A stretch of 64,000 nt of DNA from Sva-07 sp963828415 (GCA_963828415.1 CAWHEI010000003.1:372001-436000); one strand, 5' to 3'. Counted from the stretch's first letter, positions 47,540-56,961 are shown. The notes: generated by a model from the letters alone, not told the origin. Translations and numbers: made by a program.

Positions 47540-49324
47540 ATGAGCTCGACCATGGCGCGCTGGCAACAGCGCCTCCTCGCACCGCAGATCAAGTCGTGGA
47601 GCCTCCTCGGTCCCTCGGTCGCTTGGGCGCAGGACCGAGAACGCGGTGTGCTCCTCGCAAACCCGAACGGGCGATTCGAGGTGTATGCGTTCGACGCATC
47701 CTCGCGTCCGGCGCAGTTGCGCCAGGTCACCGATCGCCCGCAAGGCACGATCGGTTGCGCGATCGCTCCCGATGGCAGCGACGTGTTCTGGTTCGACGAC
47801 CACGACGGTGACGAGCTGGGGCGTTGGCGACGCCAGCCGTTCAGCGGCGGTGAGGAATCGCTCTTCTTGGCAGATCTCGCGCCTGCGTACGAAAAGGGCA
47901 TCGTGACCCGGCGCGGCGGAGGCGCCGTCGTCGGGCGGGACGTCGACGACGGATTCGAACTTGCCGTGGCGTCGGCCGATGGCCTCGGTGGGGTCGTGTA
48001 CCGCTCCCCGGAGCACGCCAGGTTGCTCGACGCCGACGACGACGTCGCAGCGATCAGCCACCCACCGGACGGCGACTTGTTCCACCCGATCGTGCGAATC
48101 GTCGATCTCTCCGACGGCCGGATCGTCGCGGAACTCGACGACCAGGGCCTCGGCGTGACTCCGATCGCCTTCTCGCCGGCGCGAGATCGGCGCCTGCTCG
48201 CGACCCATTCGCGCCACGATCGCAAGGGCTTGCTGATCTGGTCGCCCGACACCGACGCCGTGCAGGAAGTGGTCGTCGACCTCGACGGCGATGTGCGTGG
48301 AATTTGGTTGCCCGACGCCAGCGGGCTGCTGCTCGTGTCGTCGCTCGACGGCCGCGACGTGCTGTACAAACTCGATCTGGGCTCCGGTTCGTTGGACCGC
48401 CTTGACGCACCTTGCGGTGTCGTCGACGAGTATTCGGCGCGGGACGACGGCACGGTCCATGCGCTCGTCGAGTCCTCTGTCGAGCCACCTCGGATCGTCG
48501 AGATCGGTGGCGAACCGATCGTCGTGTTCGACGGTGAGCCCCCGGCGCCGTCCGTCCCGGCGGAGGACGTCTACGGGAATGGACCTGCAGGCCGCGTGCA
48601 CGCCTTTCTGCAACGGCCGGACGTTGGCAGCGCACCGTTTCCGACCGTCTTCGTCGTGCACGGCGGACCGACTGTCCAGGACCTCGACGAGTACCTACCG
48701 CTGACGGCGGCGCTTGTCGATGCCGGCTACGCCGTGGTGCGAGTCAACTACCGCGGTTCCACCGGATACGGGAGGGCATGGCGCGACGCGCTGGTCGCTC
48801 GGCTCGGCGCCATCGAGATGGAGGACATCGGCGCGGTGCGCGACTCGTTGGAAGCCGACGGGATCATCGATCCCGCCAATGTCGCCATGGTCGGCGGCTC
48901 GTGGGGTGGCTATGTGGCGCTGTTCGCGCTCGGCGTCGAACCCGACCGTTGGTCGGCGGGCATCGCGTTCGTGCCGCTGGCCGACTTCGCCATGAGTCAG
49001 GAGGACCAGCCGGCGTTCATGACGGCGTACGACCACGTGCTGTTTGGGGGCACGCTCGACGAGATGCCCGACGAGTATCGGGCAGCGTCACCGCTCACCT
49101 ACGTCGACGCCGTTCGCTCGCCGGTGTTGATCACCGCCGGCGCGAACGATCCTCGCTGTCCTCCGCGGGCCACCGACACCTACGTCGACCGGCTGCGCGA
49201 GCGAGAGCACGACGTGGTCTATGTCCGCAAGGACACCGGACACGCGTCATACGACAACGAGCGTCGCGTGGAAGAGATCGGGCTCGCGCTCACGTTTCTC
49301 GAGTCCCGCATGCCGACACGATGA
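47540..49324 (+). CDS. S9 family prolyl oligopeptidase-like peptidase
   Basis: This 594-residue protein has an N-terminal beta-propeller-like region and a C-terminal alpha/beta-hydrolase peptidase domain. The catalytic serine is in GGSWGGYVA, the acid in TAGANDPRCP and the histidine in KDTGHASYDNERR. RVNYRGSTGYGRAWRDAL is typical of S9C/acylaminoacyl peptidases. Such enzymes cleave short peptides, often blocked N-termini. No signal peptide is visible. ATG 47540 is used. The open frame continues upstream to 47420 without family resemblance. Confidence 0.88.
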   Translation: MSSTMARWQQRLLAPQIKSWSLLGPSVAWAQDRERGVLLANPNGRFEVYAFDASSRPAQLRQVTDRPQGTIGCAIAPDGSDVFWFDDHDGDELGRWRRQPFSGGEESLFLADLAPAYEKGIVTRRGGGAVVGRDVDDGFELAVASADGLGGVVYRSPEHARLLDADDDVAAISHPPDGDLFHPIVRIVDLSDGRIVAELDDQGLGVTPIAFSPARDRRLLATHSRHDRKGLLIWSPDTDAVQEVVVDLDGDVRGIWLPDASGLLLVSSLDGRDVLYKLDLGSGSLDRLDAPCGVVDEYSARDDGTVHALVESSVEPPRIVEIGGEPIVVFDGEPPAPSVPAEDVYGNGPAGRVHAFLQRPDVGSAPFPTVFVVHGGPTVQDLDEYLPLTAALVDAGYAVVRVNYRGSTGYGRAWRDALVARLGAIEMEDIGAVRDSLEADGIIDPANVAMVGGSWGGYVALFALGVEPDRWSAGIAFVPLADFAMSQEDQPAFMTAYDHVLFGGTLDEMPDEYRAASPLTYVDAVRSPVLITAGANDPRCPPRATDTYVDRLREREHDVVYVRKDTGHASYDNERRVEEIGLALTFLESRMPTR

Positions 49325-49441
49325 CCGACGTCGGCACGTCTGAGTTCGTCACCGATCCCGCGTGCCGTCGCTTCGACGAGGCTGAACCCCCTTCCTGTCC
49401 GTGATCCTCGGACCGGAGGTCCGGCTTGGTACCGGGTGGAC

Positions 49442-49630
49442 ATGGGCGCATCGAAGATCTGGTCAGCTGAGGAGCTGGAGAAGATGAGTCCGAACGAGCG
49501 TCAGTCGATCGTGCGCGCCGGATTCGAAACCGACCTCAGCAAGGTGTCGCCAGAACTCCTGGAACGGACTCGGCGCAAGATCGAATCGCACATCGCTTCG
49601 AACCAAGACGCCACGACACCGGACCGGTGA
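49442..49630 (+). CDS. Small hypothetical protein
   Basis: This 62-residue protein begins MGASKIWSAEELEKMSPNER, with DLSKVSPELLERTRRKIESH later. The pattern resembles small conserved actinobacterial proteins with an EELE...P.ER.....R DLS.VSPELLERVR theme, whose function is unknown. ATG 49442 is used, with a GTG at 49436 as an alternative. It lies 117 bases after the S9 peptidase stop. Confidence 0.6.
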   Translation: MGASKIWSAEELEKMSPNERQSIVRAGFETDLSKVSPELLERTRRKIESHIASNQDATTPDR

Positions 49631-49787
49631 CGTCGCCGCACCGTTCGTGTCGACTATCGGGTCTTGGTCGTCGGTGGCACCCTCGTCGCAGCATCGGTGG
49701 TCGTCGGGCAGCTCGTCAGCGACGACAGCGTTGTGCTGATCGGCATCGAGCTCGATCTCGATTGGCCCGACGAGCAACTCGACTGAG
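49631..49787 (+). other. Possible very short hydrophobic reading frame in intergenic DNA
   Basis: Directly after the stop at 49630 a frame reads YRVLVVGGTLVAASVVV, GQLVSDDSVVLIG, then IELDLDWPDEQLD and a stop at 49787. It looks like one membrane helix plus an acidic tail, but has no good start codon or ribosome-binding site. It may be chance or a decayed gene end. The rest of the gap to 49980 holds the tRNA-derived repeat. Confidence 0.25.
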
Positions 49788-49864
49788 AACAGTGGCGAGC
49801 GGGACTCCCGTCTACCCGCTCGGCGATCGCGCAACCCAACGGACAATTGGGCGAGCGGTATCAT

Positions 49865-49957
49865 GCGAACCGTGCGGCCTCGGGGCCCGATCGGCCCGCC
49901 GCTTATTCGCGCCGATCGGATGGCGCCCCTGGCAGGGATCGAACCTGCGACACACGG
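49865..49957 (-). repeat. tRNA 3'-end plus terminator repeat, copy 1 (att-like)
   Basis: This copy is 93 bases, differing from the copy at 59099-59191 at four positions without gaps, in the same orientation. On the minus strand 49957-49921 is the 3' part of a tRNA: an anticodon-stem 3' strand, a variable loop, the T-arm GCAGG/TTCGATC/CCTGC, the acceptor strand CAGGGGC, a discriminator G and CCA. A hairpin with CCGATCGGC/GCCGATCGG arms follows. The 5' part of the tRNA is absent. The neighbouring gene is interrupted at the repeat. Confidence 0.85.
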
Positions 49958-49979
49958 ATGACGTACTGGCTTCCGCCTC

Positions 49980-50348
49980 GTGGATTGCGACGGCTCTTTC
50001 GAGTTCGGGCTACCGGGTGACTTCTCGCCTGCGTCGTTGCACGACATCGACCGCTTCTTCGACGAACAGACACGCAAGGGCAAACCGCTCAAACGCGGAT
50101 TCCTGAGTGAGGGACTCGGCCAGCGCATCTTCGGACTTGGGAGCTACGTGGGCGAGGTGATTCGCCGAGATGCCGGCGGGACCTGGAAGGGGGACGAACT
50201 CGATCAGTCGGTGGAGATCAACGTGAGCCTCGTGCTCGACGACGGTTCGGTGATCTGGCCGGTTCAACTGGTGATGAAGCGATTCAAGAATGGCCGAGAG
50301 GACAGCGTCGTTGCGTACGGACCAGCGCTCGGGGTCGGGACGACATAG
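49980..50348 (+). CDS. Hypothetical protein, probably 5'-truncated at the tRNA repeat
   Basis: This 122-residue frame starts at GTG 49980, only 22 bases after the tRNA-derived repeat. It shows SFEFGLPGDFSPASLHDIDR, then FLSEGLGQRIFGLGSYVGEV, then ISVEI-like strands and INVSLVLDDGSVIWPVQLVMKRFKNG. It resembles a family of small proteins with a YVGEV.RR..GG.W motif and conserved VWPVQ.V.KR, whose function is unknown. The usual N-terminal part appears missing. A stop codon in frame at about 49959 separates the coding part from the repeat. Confidence 0.6.
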   Translation: MDCDGSFEFGLPGDFSPASLHDIDRFFDEQTRKGKPLKRGFLSEGLGQRIFGLGSYVGEVIRRDAGGTWKGDELDQSVEINVSLVLDDGSVIWPVQLVMKRFKNGREDSVVAYGPALGVGTT

Positions 50349-50533
50349 GCAGCAGCCCGCACAGATCTGCCAGTCGATCTGCGCTCCTCCGTCTTGTTGG
50401 GCCGGGGCACGGCGCAGTGAACATCGGGTGCGCGGCGCGGGCCGGACTGCAGCGCGTTGCCCTTTCAGGAGGTCGTGATTACGGGTGGCGAAGTGGGGCG
50501 ATGCATCGTCGTCGTGGAGAGCAGATCGAGGGC

Positions 50534-50875
50534 TCAGGGCAGGTCGATGATGACGGCGACCGTCTCTCGGATCTGCGCCAACGCCAGTGGTCCGACGTTG
50601 CCGAGTGTGTCGACGACCCGTGCCGGTGAAACGGCGCGGACGTGTTGGCACTGCGCAGCCGATGACTGCTCGAGACCGTTGGCCGGGTCCGGCTCGATGA
50701 CGACCTCGGTGTGAAAGGCTCGAATCGTGCTCGTCAGCGGCACAACCTGGATCACCGTCGGTGAGGCGTCGAGGATGCGTTGCGCGGTGACGACGACGGC
50801 CGGATGGAGGTAGCCGGCTTCGCGCCCCTCGGGTTGTCCGAGATCGAGATTGACGATGTCACCCGAGCTCTGCAT
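50534..50875 (-). CDS. mazF: MazF-like endoribonuclease toxin
   Basis: This 113-residue protein belongs to the MazF/PemK family. It starts at ATG 50875 with SSGDIVNLDLGQPEGREAGY, the usual GDI...L..P.G.E beginning, then HPAVVVTAQRILD, VIQVVPLTSTIR, and a VRAVSPARVVDTLGNV region. MazF toxins cleave mRNA at specific short sequences in the absence of antitoxin. The partner gene overlaps its start by 17 bases. Confidence 0.85.
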   Translation of the reverse strand: MQSSGDIVNLDLGQPEGREAGYLHPAVVVTAQRILDASPTVIQVVPLTSTIRAFHTEVVIEPDPANGLEQSSAAQCQHVRAVSPARVVDTLGNVGPLALAQIRETVAVIIDLP

Positions 50876-51053
50876 CGAGCCAGGCGGTCTCGTCGTCGCG
50901 GAGTTCGCTCTGGAGTTGGTGACCGATGTGGTCTTGGCGCAACGCCCGAACGGCGAGAGCGACGGTGTTGCCGACCGTCGTGTCGAACTCGGCCGCGAGG
51001 CGCTTGAGTTCGTCGTGGGTTCCGACATCGATCCTCACGCTCGTACTCTGCAT
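50859..51053 (-). CDS. Ribbon-helix-helix antitoxin partner of MazF
   Basis: This protein of 64 residues starts at ATG 51053 (an ATG at 51065 adds four). The sequence, MQSTSVRIDVGTHDELKRLA, then TVGNTVALAVRALRQDHIG, is that of a ribbon-helix-helix antitoxin, followed by an acidic C-terminal tail ending in ETAWLDAELG. It probably represses its own promoter. Inverted GCATG/CATGC motifs lie at the start codon and just upstream. Translation is coupled to the downstream mazF by a 17-base overlap. Confidence 0.8.
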   Translation of the reverse strand: MQSTSVRIDVGTHDELKRLAAEFDTTVGNTVALAVRALRQDHIGHQLQSELRDDETAWLDAELG

Positions 51054-51156
51054 GCAAATCAGCATACATGCGGAAAGTGGTCGTGATTACCGGGTGCTCG
51101 ACTTGGGCCGCAGTCGAGTGGATCGGTGGATCAGTGGGGGCTGGTTACCGAGAGCG

Positions 51157-51272
51157 TTACCGGGTGGCCTCGATGGGTGCACGAGCGAGTGCCTCGTCGT
51201 AGGCGGCGGTCGCCTCGCGGAGGGAGTCGAGCTGAGCGAGGAGGTCAGCGCGGGTGGCGTGAACGCTGATAG
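51157..51272 (-). pseudogene. C-terminal remnant of an ECF sigma factor
   Basis: A stretch ending at stop 51159-51157 reads VHATRADLLAQLDSLREATA, then AYDEALARAPIEATR. It closely resembles the end of DUF6596-type ECF sigma factors (the ...RADLLRRLGR..EA..AYERAL... pattern). The rest of the sigma factor is not visible upstream in any frame. The surrounding 400 bases (51054-51465) hold the MazEF promoter and otherwise nothing convincing. Confidence 0.5.
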
Positions 51273-51465
51273 TGAGCGCGGAGGTGTGGATCGATGAGCG
51301 CAGCGAACGTTCGGCACTCGATCTCGCATTTTCAGGGCAGCGATCGACCGCGCGATGCTGATCGCTCGGGTCGAGAACGTCCCGACACGGACCCGTATTG
51401 CGGCATTGGCGGACGGGTACAAGTTCGGCCCTGTTTAGTGGATGGACTTCTGCACGCCTGCGTGC

Positions 51466-54114
51466 CTACTCGTCTCGGGCGGGTTCGTCGCTCGAGAGTG
51501 CTGACGACAGTTGTTCGCGAGTCGAGATGCCGAGTTTGCGATAGATGCGATCGAGATGTGAGTCGACGGTTCGTTTCGACACGACGAGACGTGCGGCGAT
51601 CTCCTTGCTGGCGACACCGCCCGCAGCCAGCAGGGCGACTTCCCGCTCGCGCTGGCTGAGGGGCTCCACGCCACTGCCTCGCAGCAGTCCGGGCGTGCGC
51701 GCTCCACCGGCACGTGTGATCAGGCGCTGCGCTCGTTGTGCCATTGCGGCTGCTGCACGTTGATCACCAGCGCCGCGGTGCAACTCCGCCGCCTCGATCG
51801 CAGCCTCGGCACCGAGCACCAGGCACTCCATCGCTTCGAACGTCCCGACCGCCCGCTCGTAAGCCGCGAGATCACTGGTCGCGGCAGCACGGGCGTGAAC
51901 CGCTAGTGCACCGATGTACGGCCCGTCCATCAGGTCGGCCAGTTCGGACAGCCGGTCGACTGCGGCGTCGGGATCCCCGAATCGGGCGAGATCGTGGATG
52001 AGCCCTCCCTCGAAGTTGAGTAGACGATCGGGTCGAATCTCCTCTGCGACCTCGCTGATCAGTCGGCGGGCCCCGCTGAGGTCTCCGCGACAGGCCATCA
52101 ACCAGGCCCGAGCACGTTCGCGCGTGGACCACGAGGTTGCAACGGGGCTGTTGCACTCATCTGCCCGGGCGAGCGCCGCAGCGGCGGGCTCGGCGCGGCC
52201 GAGCAGCAGGTGACCTTGTGCGACGCCAACCCATGCCCACACGAGCGCAGCCTTCTGCCCTGCAGTGTCCGCGAGTTCCGTCGCTGCGGTGAAGTGGTCG
52301 ATCGCGGCACTCCCGTGGCCGGAGTCGCGTTCGATCTCGCCGAGCACGACGTCGAACCACACGACCGCTGCGTTCGCACCTGCGGTTCGGGCGTTCGCCA
52401 GCGCGCCGTGGACAACCGTGCGCGCTTGGGCGAAGCGGCCGCTGTACCCGAGGGCGTGAGCCTCGTTGATGAGGTGGGCGGCCATTCCCCGACGAGCAAG
52501 CCACGGCGGCAACTCGGCATGGACTGCGGCGCCAGCGCGGGCAATCTCGATCGCCTCGGTGAAGCGACCCATGCTGAGGCATGCGGTGCTCTTGGCGGTC
52601 GCCAGTTCGATCCTCGCCCGAGGGTCCTCGACGTCAGCGAGTGTCGCGACGAGGTCGAGGGCGTCCTGCGGTCGGCCGTTGTTGGCGAGCAGGAGTGCGC
52701 GCGCCGCCGCGACACTCGCCGCCTCGGCCGGTTCGCGCAGGACACGTTCGGCTGACTCCACCGCCTCCAGCGCACCGTCGAGATCACCTCGCCAGAACCG
52801 AGACGTGGCGAGCCGACGCGCGAGGTGCGACCGATGTCGTTCGGGGAGCGATGGATCGAGCCAGGCACGAGCGACCGCCTCCTCCAGTGCCTCGGCGTCA
52901 GCGCGCAGGACTGCGGCCTCCACGGTCAAGAGGGTTGCGTCCTGGATGCTCCCACGGTCCGCTGCGGCCTGCGCCAACCGCACGGCGAGCGCCGGATCGC
53001 GGTTGAGCAGCGCCAGCCTCCCGGCGCTCACCAGGAGCGCGGCATCGATCTCGCCGCCGCCCTCGAGTCTCCAGAGGGCGAGCTGGATGGTGTCACCGCG
53101 CCGTCGAGCCCCGTGCTGTGCCAAACGATCCCCGAGCGCACGCTGCAGTTCGCGACGACGCAACACGTTGAGCCGTGAGCGAATGATCTCGCCGTACATC
53201 GGGTGGCTCAGCGACACCCGGGTCCGGCGATCGTCGACGGACACCTCGATCAGGCTGCGCTCGATGAGAGCGACAAGCACAGCGCCGTCGGCGACCGACT
53301 CCACGTCAGCCAGCCCCATGGGTCCGGCCACGGACAACAACTCGAGCACGCCGGCGGCGTCGGCGTCGAGCTCGGCGAGCTGCGACCTGACAAGTTCCTC
53401 CAGCGTCGCCGAGGTCGGCATCCCCCACAGCGTCCAGACCCCATCGTTCGTCCGCAGTCTGTCCTGGATCAATGAACTGTGGACCAGTTCACGCAGCACC
53501 TGCAGGTTTCCGCCGGACGCTGTCGTCAGCATGCCCACCGTTGCGTGGTCGACCGGTCCGTCGAGCACGCGGCTCAACAGCGTTGCGACTTCGTCTGCGC
53601 CGAGTACAGGAACCTGCTCGAGGGTGACGTGCCCATCCTTCAGGAGTGTTGCGATCACCGACGGCAATGGATGCTGGCTGCGAATCGTTGCGACGAGAAA
53701 GACGCTGCGGTCGAGTGCGAGAGGCAACAGCAGCGCCAAGGAGGTGTCGTCGAGTTGGTCGACGTCGTCGACGACGACGAGGAGCCGGTGATCGCTTCGG
53801 GTCTCCGTGAGGACGAGCAGCGCTCGGTGGAACAGGCCGGCACGGTCGTCGTCATCGATGCCGACGTCACGTGTGAGTGCCGCCGGCAAGAGGTGCGCAA
53901 GGGCCCCGAGTGGGATCGGCTTCGTCGCCGGGTGACCGGCGACCCAAGCCGTCGGACGACCGACCGTCGCAGAGACGAGTTCGCGGGCGAGTCGCGTCTT
54001 GCCGACACCGGCGGGTCCCGTGAGCACCGCGCCGCAGCTGACGCCCTCGGCATACAGACGTCCGATTCGCTCGACGAGCGCACCCCTCGCAGTCAACGGC
54101 CAACTCAGCACCAT
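51466..54114 (-). CDS. LAL-type LuxR family transcriptional regulator (third)
   Basis: This 882-residue regulator has an ATP-binding N-terminal region with Walker A GPAGVGKT (33-40) and LLVVVDDVDQLDDTS as Walker B. A long TPR-like middle follows, and the C-terminal LuxR helix-turn-helix contains PLSQREREVALLAAGGVASK, then VVSKRTVDSHLDRIYRKLG. It is divergent from the cyclase/NB-ARC regulator, 165 bases away, so the two may regulate each other or common targets. It lies between the tRNA-derived repeats. Confidence 0.9.
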   Translation of the reverse strand: MVLSWPLTARGALVERIGRLYAEGVSCGAVLTGPAGVGKTRLARELVSATVGRPTAWVAGHPATKPIPLGALAHLLPAALTRDVGIDDDDRAGLFHRALLVLTETRSDHRLLVVVDDVDQLDDTSLALLLPLALDRSVFLVATIRSQHPLPSVIATLLKDGHVTLEQVPVLGADEVATLLSRVLDGPVDHATVGMLTTASGGNLQVLRELVHSSLIQDRLRTNDGVWTLWGMPTSATLEELVRSQLAELDADAAGVLELLSVAGPMGLADVESVADGAVLVALIERSLIEVSVDDRRTRVSLSHPMYGEIIRSRLNVLRRRELQRALGDRLAQHGARRRGDTIQLALWRLEGGGEIDAALLVSAGRLALLNRDPALAVRLAQAAADRGSIQDATLLTVEAAVLRADAEALEEAVARAWLDPSLPERHRSHLARRLATSRFWRGDLDGALEAVESAERVLREPAEAASVAAARALLLANNGRPQDALDLVATLADVEDPRARIELATAKSTACLSMGRFTEAIEIARAGAAVHAELPPWLARRGMAAHLINEAHALGYSGRFAQARTVVHGALANARTAGANAAVVWFDVVLGEIERDSGHGSAAIDHFTAATELADTAGQKAALVWAWVGVAQGHLLLGRAEPAAAALARADECNSPVATSWSTRERARAWLMACRGDLSGARRLISEVAEEIRPDRLLNFEGGLIHDLARFGDPDAAVDRLSELADLMDGPYIGALAVHARAAATSDLAAYERAVGTFEAMECLVLGAEAAIEAAELHRGAGDQRAAAAMAQRAQRLITRAGGARTPGLLRGSGVEPLSQREREVALLAAGGVASKEIAARLVVSKRTVDSHLDRIYRKLGISTREQLSSALSSDEPARDE

Positions 54115-54279
54115 GTGCCAGTCTGCCAGCCACGGAATTCCTCATTCGGTACACGGCACTCTCACAACCGGTATGCGATACCGATGTCATGCGGCAGTAG
54201 GCGGGAGCACCCTGTGGCATTGGCGAACCATTCGCCGATCAGCCCCCCACGCACCGCCACGAGGAACGAAGAAACCACA

Positions 54280-56961
54280 ATGTCCAGCCACACGCTGCAA
54301 ACGTTCGAGCCGCCGATTCGCCGCCCGGCCCTCCAACCCGAGCCATCGGCGACGGCACCGCACACAACCATGACGTTCCTGTTCACCGACATCGAAGGAT
54401 CCACGCGCCTGTGGGAGGAGTCGCCCGAAATGCACGCTCGTGTCGAGGACCACTTCGCAGTATTGCGCACCGCGATCTCCGACTCCGGTGGCGAGATCTT
54501 CGCCACGATGGGCGACGGCGTAGCTTCAGCGTTCCAGTCTGCCGATGGTGCAGTCGATGCAGCGGTACGCGCACAGCGTCACTTCCAGTCGGTGGGGCTC
54601 GAGGTGCGGATGGGCATCAACACCGGCGAGGTCTTCCGGGTCGGCCACGATTTCCGTGGTCGGGCGGTCAATCGCGCCGCACGCATCATGTCGCTCGGCC
54701 GCGGCGGGCAGGTGCTGCTCTCGGACGTGTCGGCCGCACTCGTGCGCACCGGCCCCGGCGACGTCGACGTCGTCAACCTCGGGCCGCATCGTCTTCGGGA
54801 CGTGGCCGAGCCCGAGTGCGTCTGGCAGGTGGTGCATCCGGATCTGCCGGCAAGTGCGCCGACGATGTCCGGAGCGGACGGCATCGCCCACAATCTGCCG
54901 ACGACCCGTTCGTCGCTGGTGGGACGGGACCGCGACGTGGCCCATGTCGTGGCGCTCGCGCAGCAACACCGTGCGGTCACGCTGACCGGCGTGGGTGGAG
55001 TCGGCAAGTCGCGGCTGGCTCTCGAGGCCGCATCGGGTCTCGCCCCAAGGTTCACGAGCGTGTGGTTCATCGAACTCGCCAACGTCGCCGATGCCGACGA
55101 AGTGACCGAACGCATTGCTCTGACCCTTGGCGCCTCGGCCGTGACCGATCCGCTCGCCGCCGCTGTTGCGCTTCTGGGGCACGAACCCACGCTCCTGATC
55201 ATCGACAACTGCGAACACGTCATCGAGGCTGCCGCCGACACGATCGATGGCCTCTTGTCACGCACCCGCCACGTGTCGGTCATCGCAACGAGCCGCGAAC
55301 CGCTCCGGATCGACGGGGAGCACGTCGTCGAGGTGCGACCGCTCGAACCCAGCACGTCTGGTGCGGCCCTGTTCCTCGATCGAGCAGATGCCGCAGGGCT
55401 CGACACCACCACCATCGATCATCGGGACGTCGAGTTGGTGTGCCGCCGACTCGACGGGCTGCCGTTGGCCATCGAACTCGCCGCCGCGCGGACCGCCGGT
55501 CTCGGCATGTCCGCGATCATCCAGGCGCTCGACAGCCGCATGGCGGTATTGAACGGTGGTCGGCGACGTTCTGCCGACCGGCACGCGACGATGACCAGCA
55601 CGATCGACTGGTCCTACCGGCTACTGGTGCCCGACGAGCAACGCCTGTTCCGCTGGATGTCGGTGTTCTCGAACGGCTTCGAACTCGACGCCTTGTTGCA
55701 CGTGGCGAGACGAATCTCCGCCAACGAGGAATCGGCGATCAGGTACATCGATTCGTTGGTGAGCAAGTCGATGATCTCGCCCGACAATGACCCGGCGTGC
55801 CTCCGCTTTCGGATGCTGGAGACGATGCGGGCGTTCGGACTCGAGCAACTCGAGGCCAACGATGACAAGCACGCAGCCCAGGAGGCGCACGCCGAGTGGG
55901 TCACGACGCTGACAGACCTGCCCGTCGAGGATCCCTGCAGTGCGGCGGTCGAGCGCAACACCATCCGGATGGAACGTGAGGCCGAGAACTGGCGCGACGC
56001 GATGATCTTCGCCGCAAGCGCGAAGTCCGTCGAACTCGCACGACAGCTGTGCGGTCCGCCCGCTGCGTTCTTTCTGTTGGGACGCCACGATCTGGCCGAC
56101 CTCGTGCGACCGTTGCTGGATATCTGCCACGACAACCCGAAGGCGAAGCGGTCGGTATTGTGCGCACTCGCGGTGTCCGGGGCCCATGCGTCAGACCCTG
56201 CGCAGCTCGCTGCGTGGACCGAGGATGTCGCACGTCTGGATGCAGCCGAGCCGACCGGTCTCGGTCAACTCATGCGCTGGCTGGCGCTCGCATGGCGCGG
56301 CGACTTCACCACGGCTGTCGAACTGTGCGTGGCGGCCTCCCTGGATCATCGTTTGGCCCGGTCGACGCGCGACATGTTCGTCGGGATCGCGACGCTCGAC
56401 CACTTCAGCCTCACCGACGCTCAGTCGGATCCGCACGGACTCGTCGCCCTCGCACTCGAGGTTGCCGACCGATCGGATGTCGGGCTTCACCGGGTCTCAT
56501 GCCTTCTGGGCGCCGCCTGGAGTTTCGCCGCTTCGGATCCCGAGCAGGCGTTGAGCCTGACCGGTCGCGCACTCGATGACATCCCCAACGTCCCGGCGTT
56601 GACGCGGCTCACCCTGCCCGGCAGCGCCTCGCGACTGCTGGCCAGTCTCGACCCCCGAGTAGCGGCACGCGGCCTGCTGACTCAACTTGATGCGATGCCG
56701 GCCCGCCGCTCATTCGCGGATCTCATCCCCGTGTTCTATGCCAGTTCGCTGCTGCAGCGTGTCGAGCATCCCAATGCGCAGGCCGCGCTCGCGACGATCC
56801 GCGTGTCGCCGAACGCGCCCTACCTCTCGATGATGGATTTTGTCGATCTCGCTCGGCGGGCAGCCACCACCGCCTCGCCGATCTCGATCAGCCAACTGGA
56901 AGCTCTCGTCCGCCACGGCCTCGACGACCTCTCCAGCGGTCGCTGGGCGTCCCCGTCATGA
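54280..56961 (+). CDS. Class III adenylate cyclase-like domain fused to NB-ARC-type ATPase regulator
   Basis: This protein has 893 residues. Starting at ATG 54280 behind GAGGAA, it has a class III cyclase domain: FTDIEGSTRLWEESP with metal-binding Asp37, MGDGVASAFQSAD, INTGEV and the VNRAARIMSLGRGGQVLLS catalytic Asn/Arg pair. An NB-ARC/STAND ATPase follows (LTGVGGVGKSRLALEAA, LLIIDNCEHVIE), then a helical repeat region. No C-terminal LuxR helix-turn-helix was found. The domain order matches many actinobacterial cyclase-STAND proteins of unknown function, and whether it makes cAMP is not proven. It is divergent from the third LAL regulator. Confidence 0.85.
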   Translation: MSSHTLQTFEPPIRRPALQPEPSATAPHTTMTFLFTDIEGSTRLWEESPEMHARVEDHFAVLRTAISDSGGEIFATMGDGVASAFQSADGAVDAAVRAQRHFQSVGLEVRMGINTGEVFRVGHDFRGRAVNRAARIMSLGRGGQVLLSDVSAALVRTGPGDVDVVNLGPHRLRDVAEPECVWQVVHPDLPASAPTMSGADGIAHNLPTTRSSLVGRDRDVAHVVALAQQHRAVTLTGVGGVGKSRLALEAASGLAPRFTSVWFIELANVADADEVTERIALTLGASAVTDPLAAAVALLGHEPTLLIIDNCEHVIEAAADTIDGLLSRTRHVSVIATSREPLRIDGEHVVEVRPLEPSTSGAALFLDRADAAGLDTTTIDHRDVELVCRRLDGLPLAIELAAARTAGLGMSAIIQALDSRMAVLNGGRRRSADRHATMTSTIDWSYRLLVPDEQRLFRWMSVFSNGFELDALLHVARRISANEESAIRYIDSLVSKSMISPDNDPACLRFRMLETMRAFGLEQLEANDDKHAAQEAHAEWVTTLTDLPVEDPCSAAVERNTIRMEREAENWRDAMIFAASAKSVELARQLCGPPAAFFLLGRHDLADLVRPLLDICHDNPKAKRSVLCALAVSGAHASDPAQLAAWTEDVARLDAAEPTGLGQLMRWLALAWRGDFTTAVELCVAASLDHRLARSTRDMFVGIATLDHFSLTDAQSDPHGLVALALEVADRSDVGLHRVSCLLGAAWSFAASDPEQALSLTGRALDDIPNVPALTRLTLPGSASRLLASLDPRVAARGLLTQLDAMPARRSFADLIPVFYASSLLQRVEHPNAQAALATIRVSPNAPYLSMMDFVDLARRAATTASPISISQLEALVRHGLDDLSSGRWASPS

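Noticed and set aside
49865..49957. A functional tRNA gene at the first tRNA-like repeat
   Set aside because: Only the 3' part (T-arm, acceptor, CCA) is present; no 5' acceptor strand, D-arm or anticodon arm can be formed from neighbouring sequence. The same holds for 59099-59191.
51087..51422. 111-residue minus-strand frame between the MazEF-like pair and the LAL gene
   Set aside because: It runs through the sigma-factor remnant in a different frame and shows no domain or start signal.
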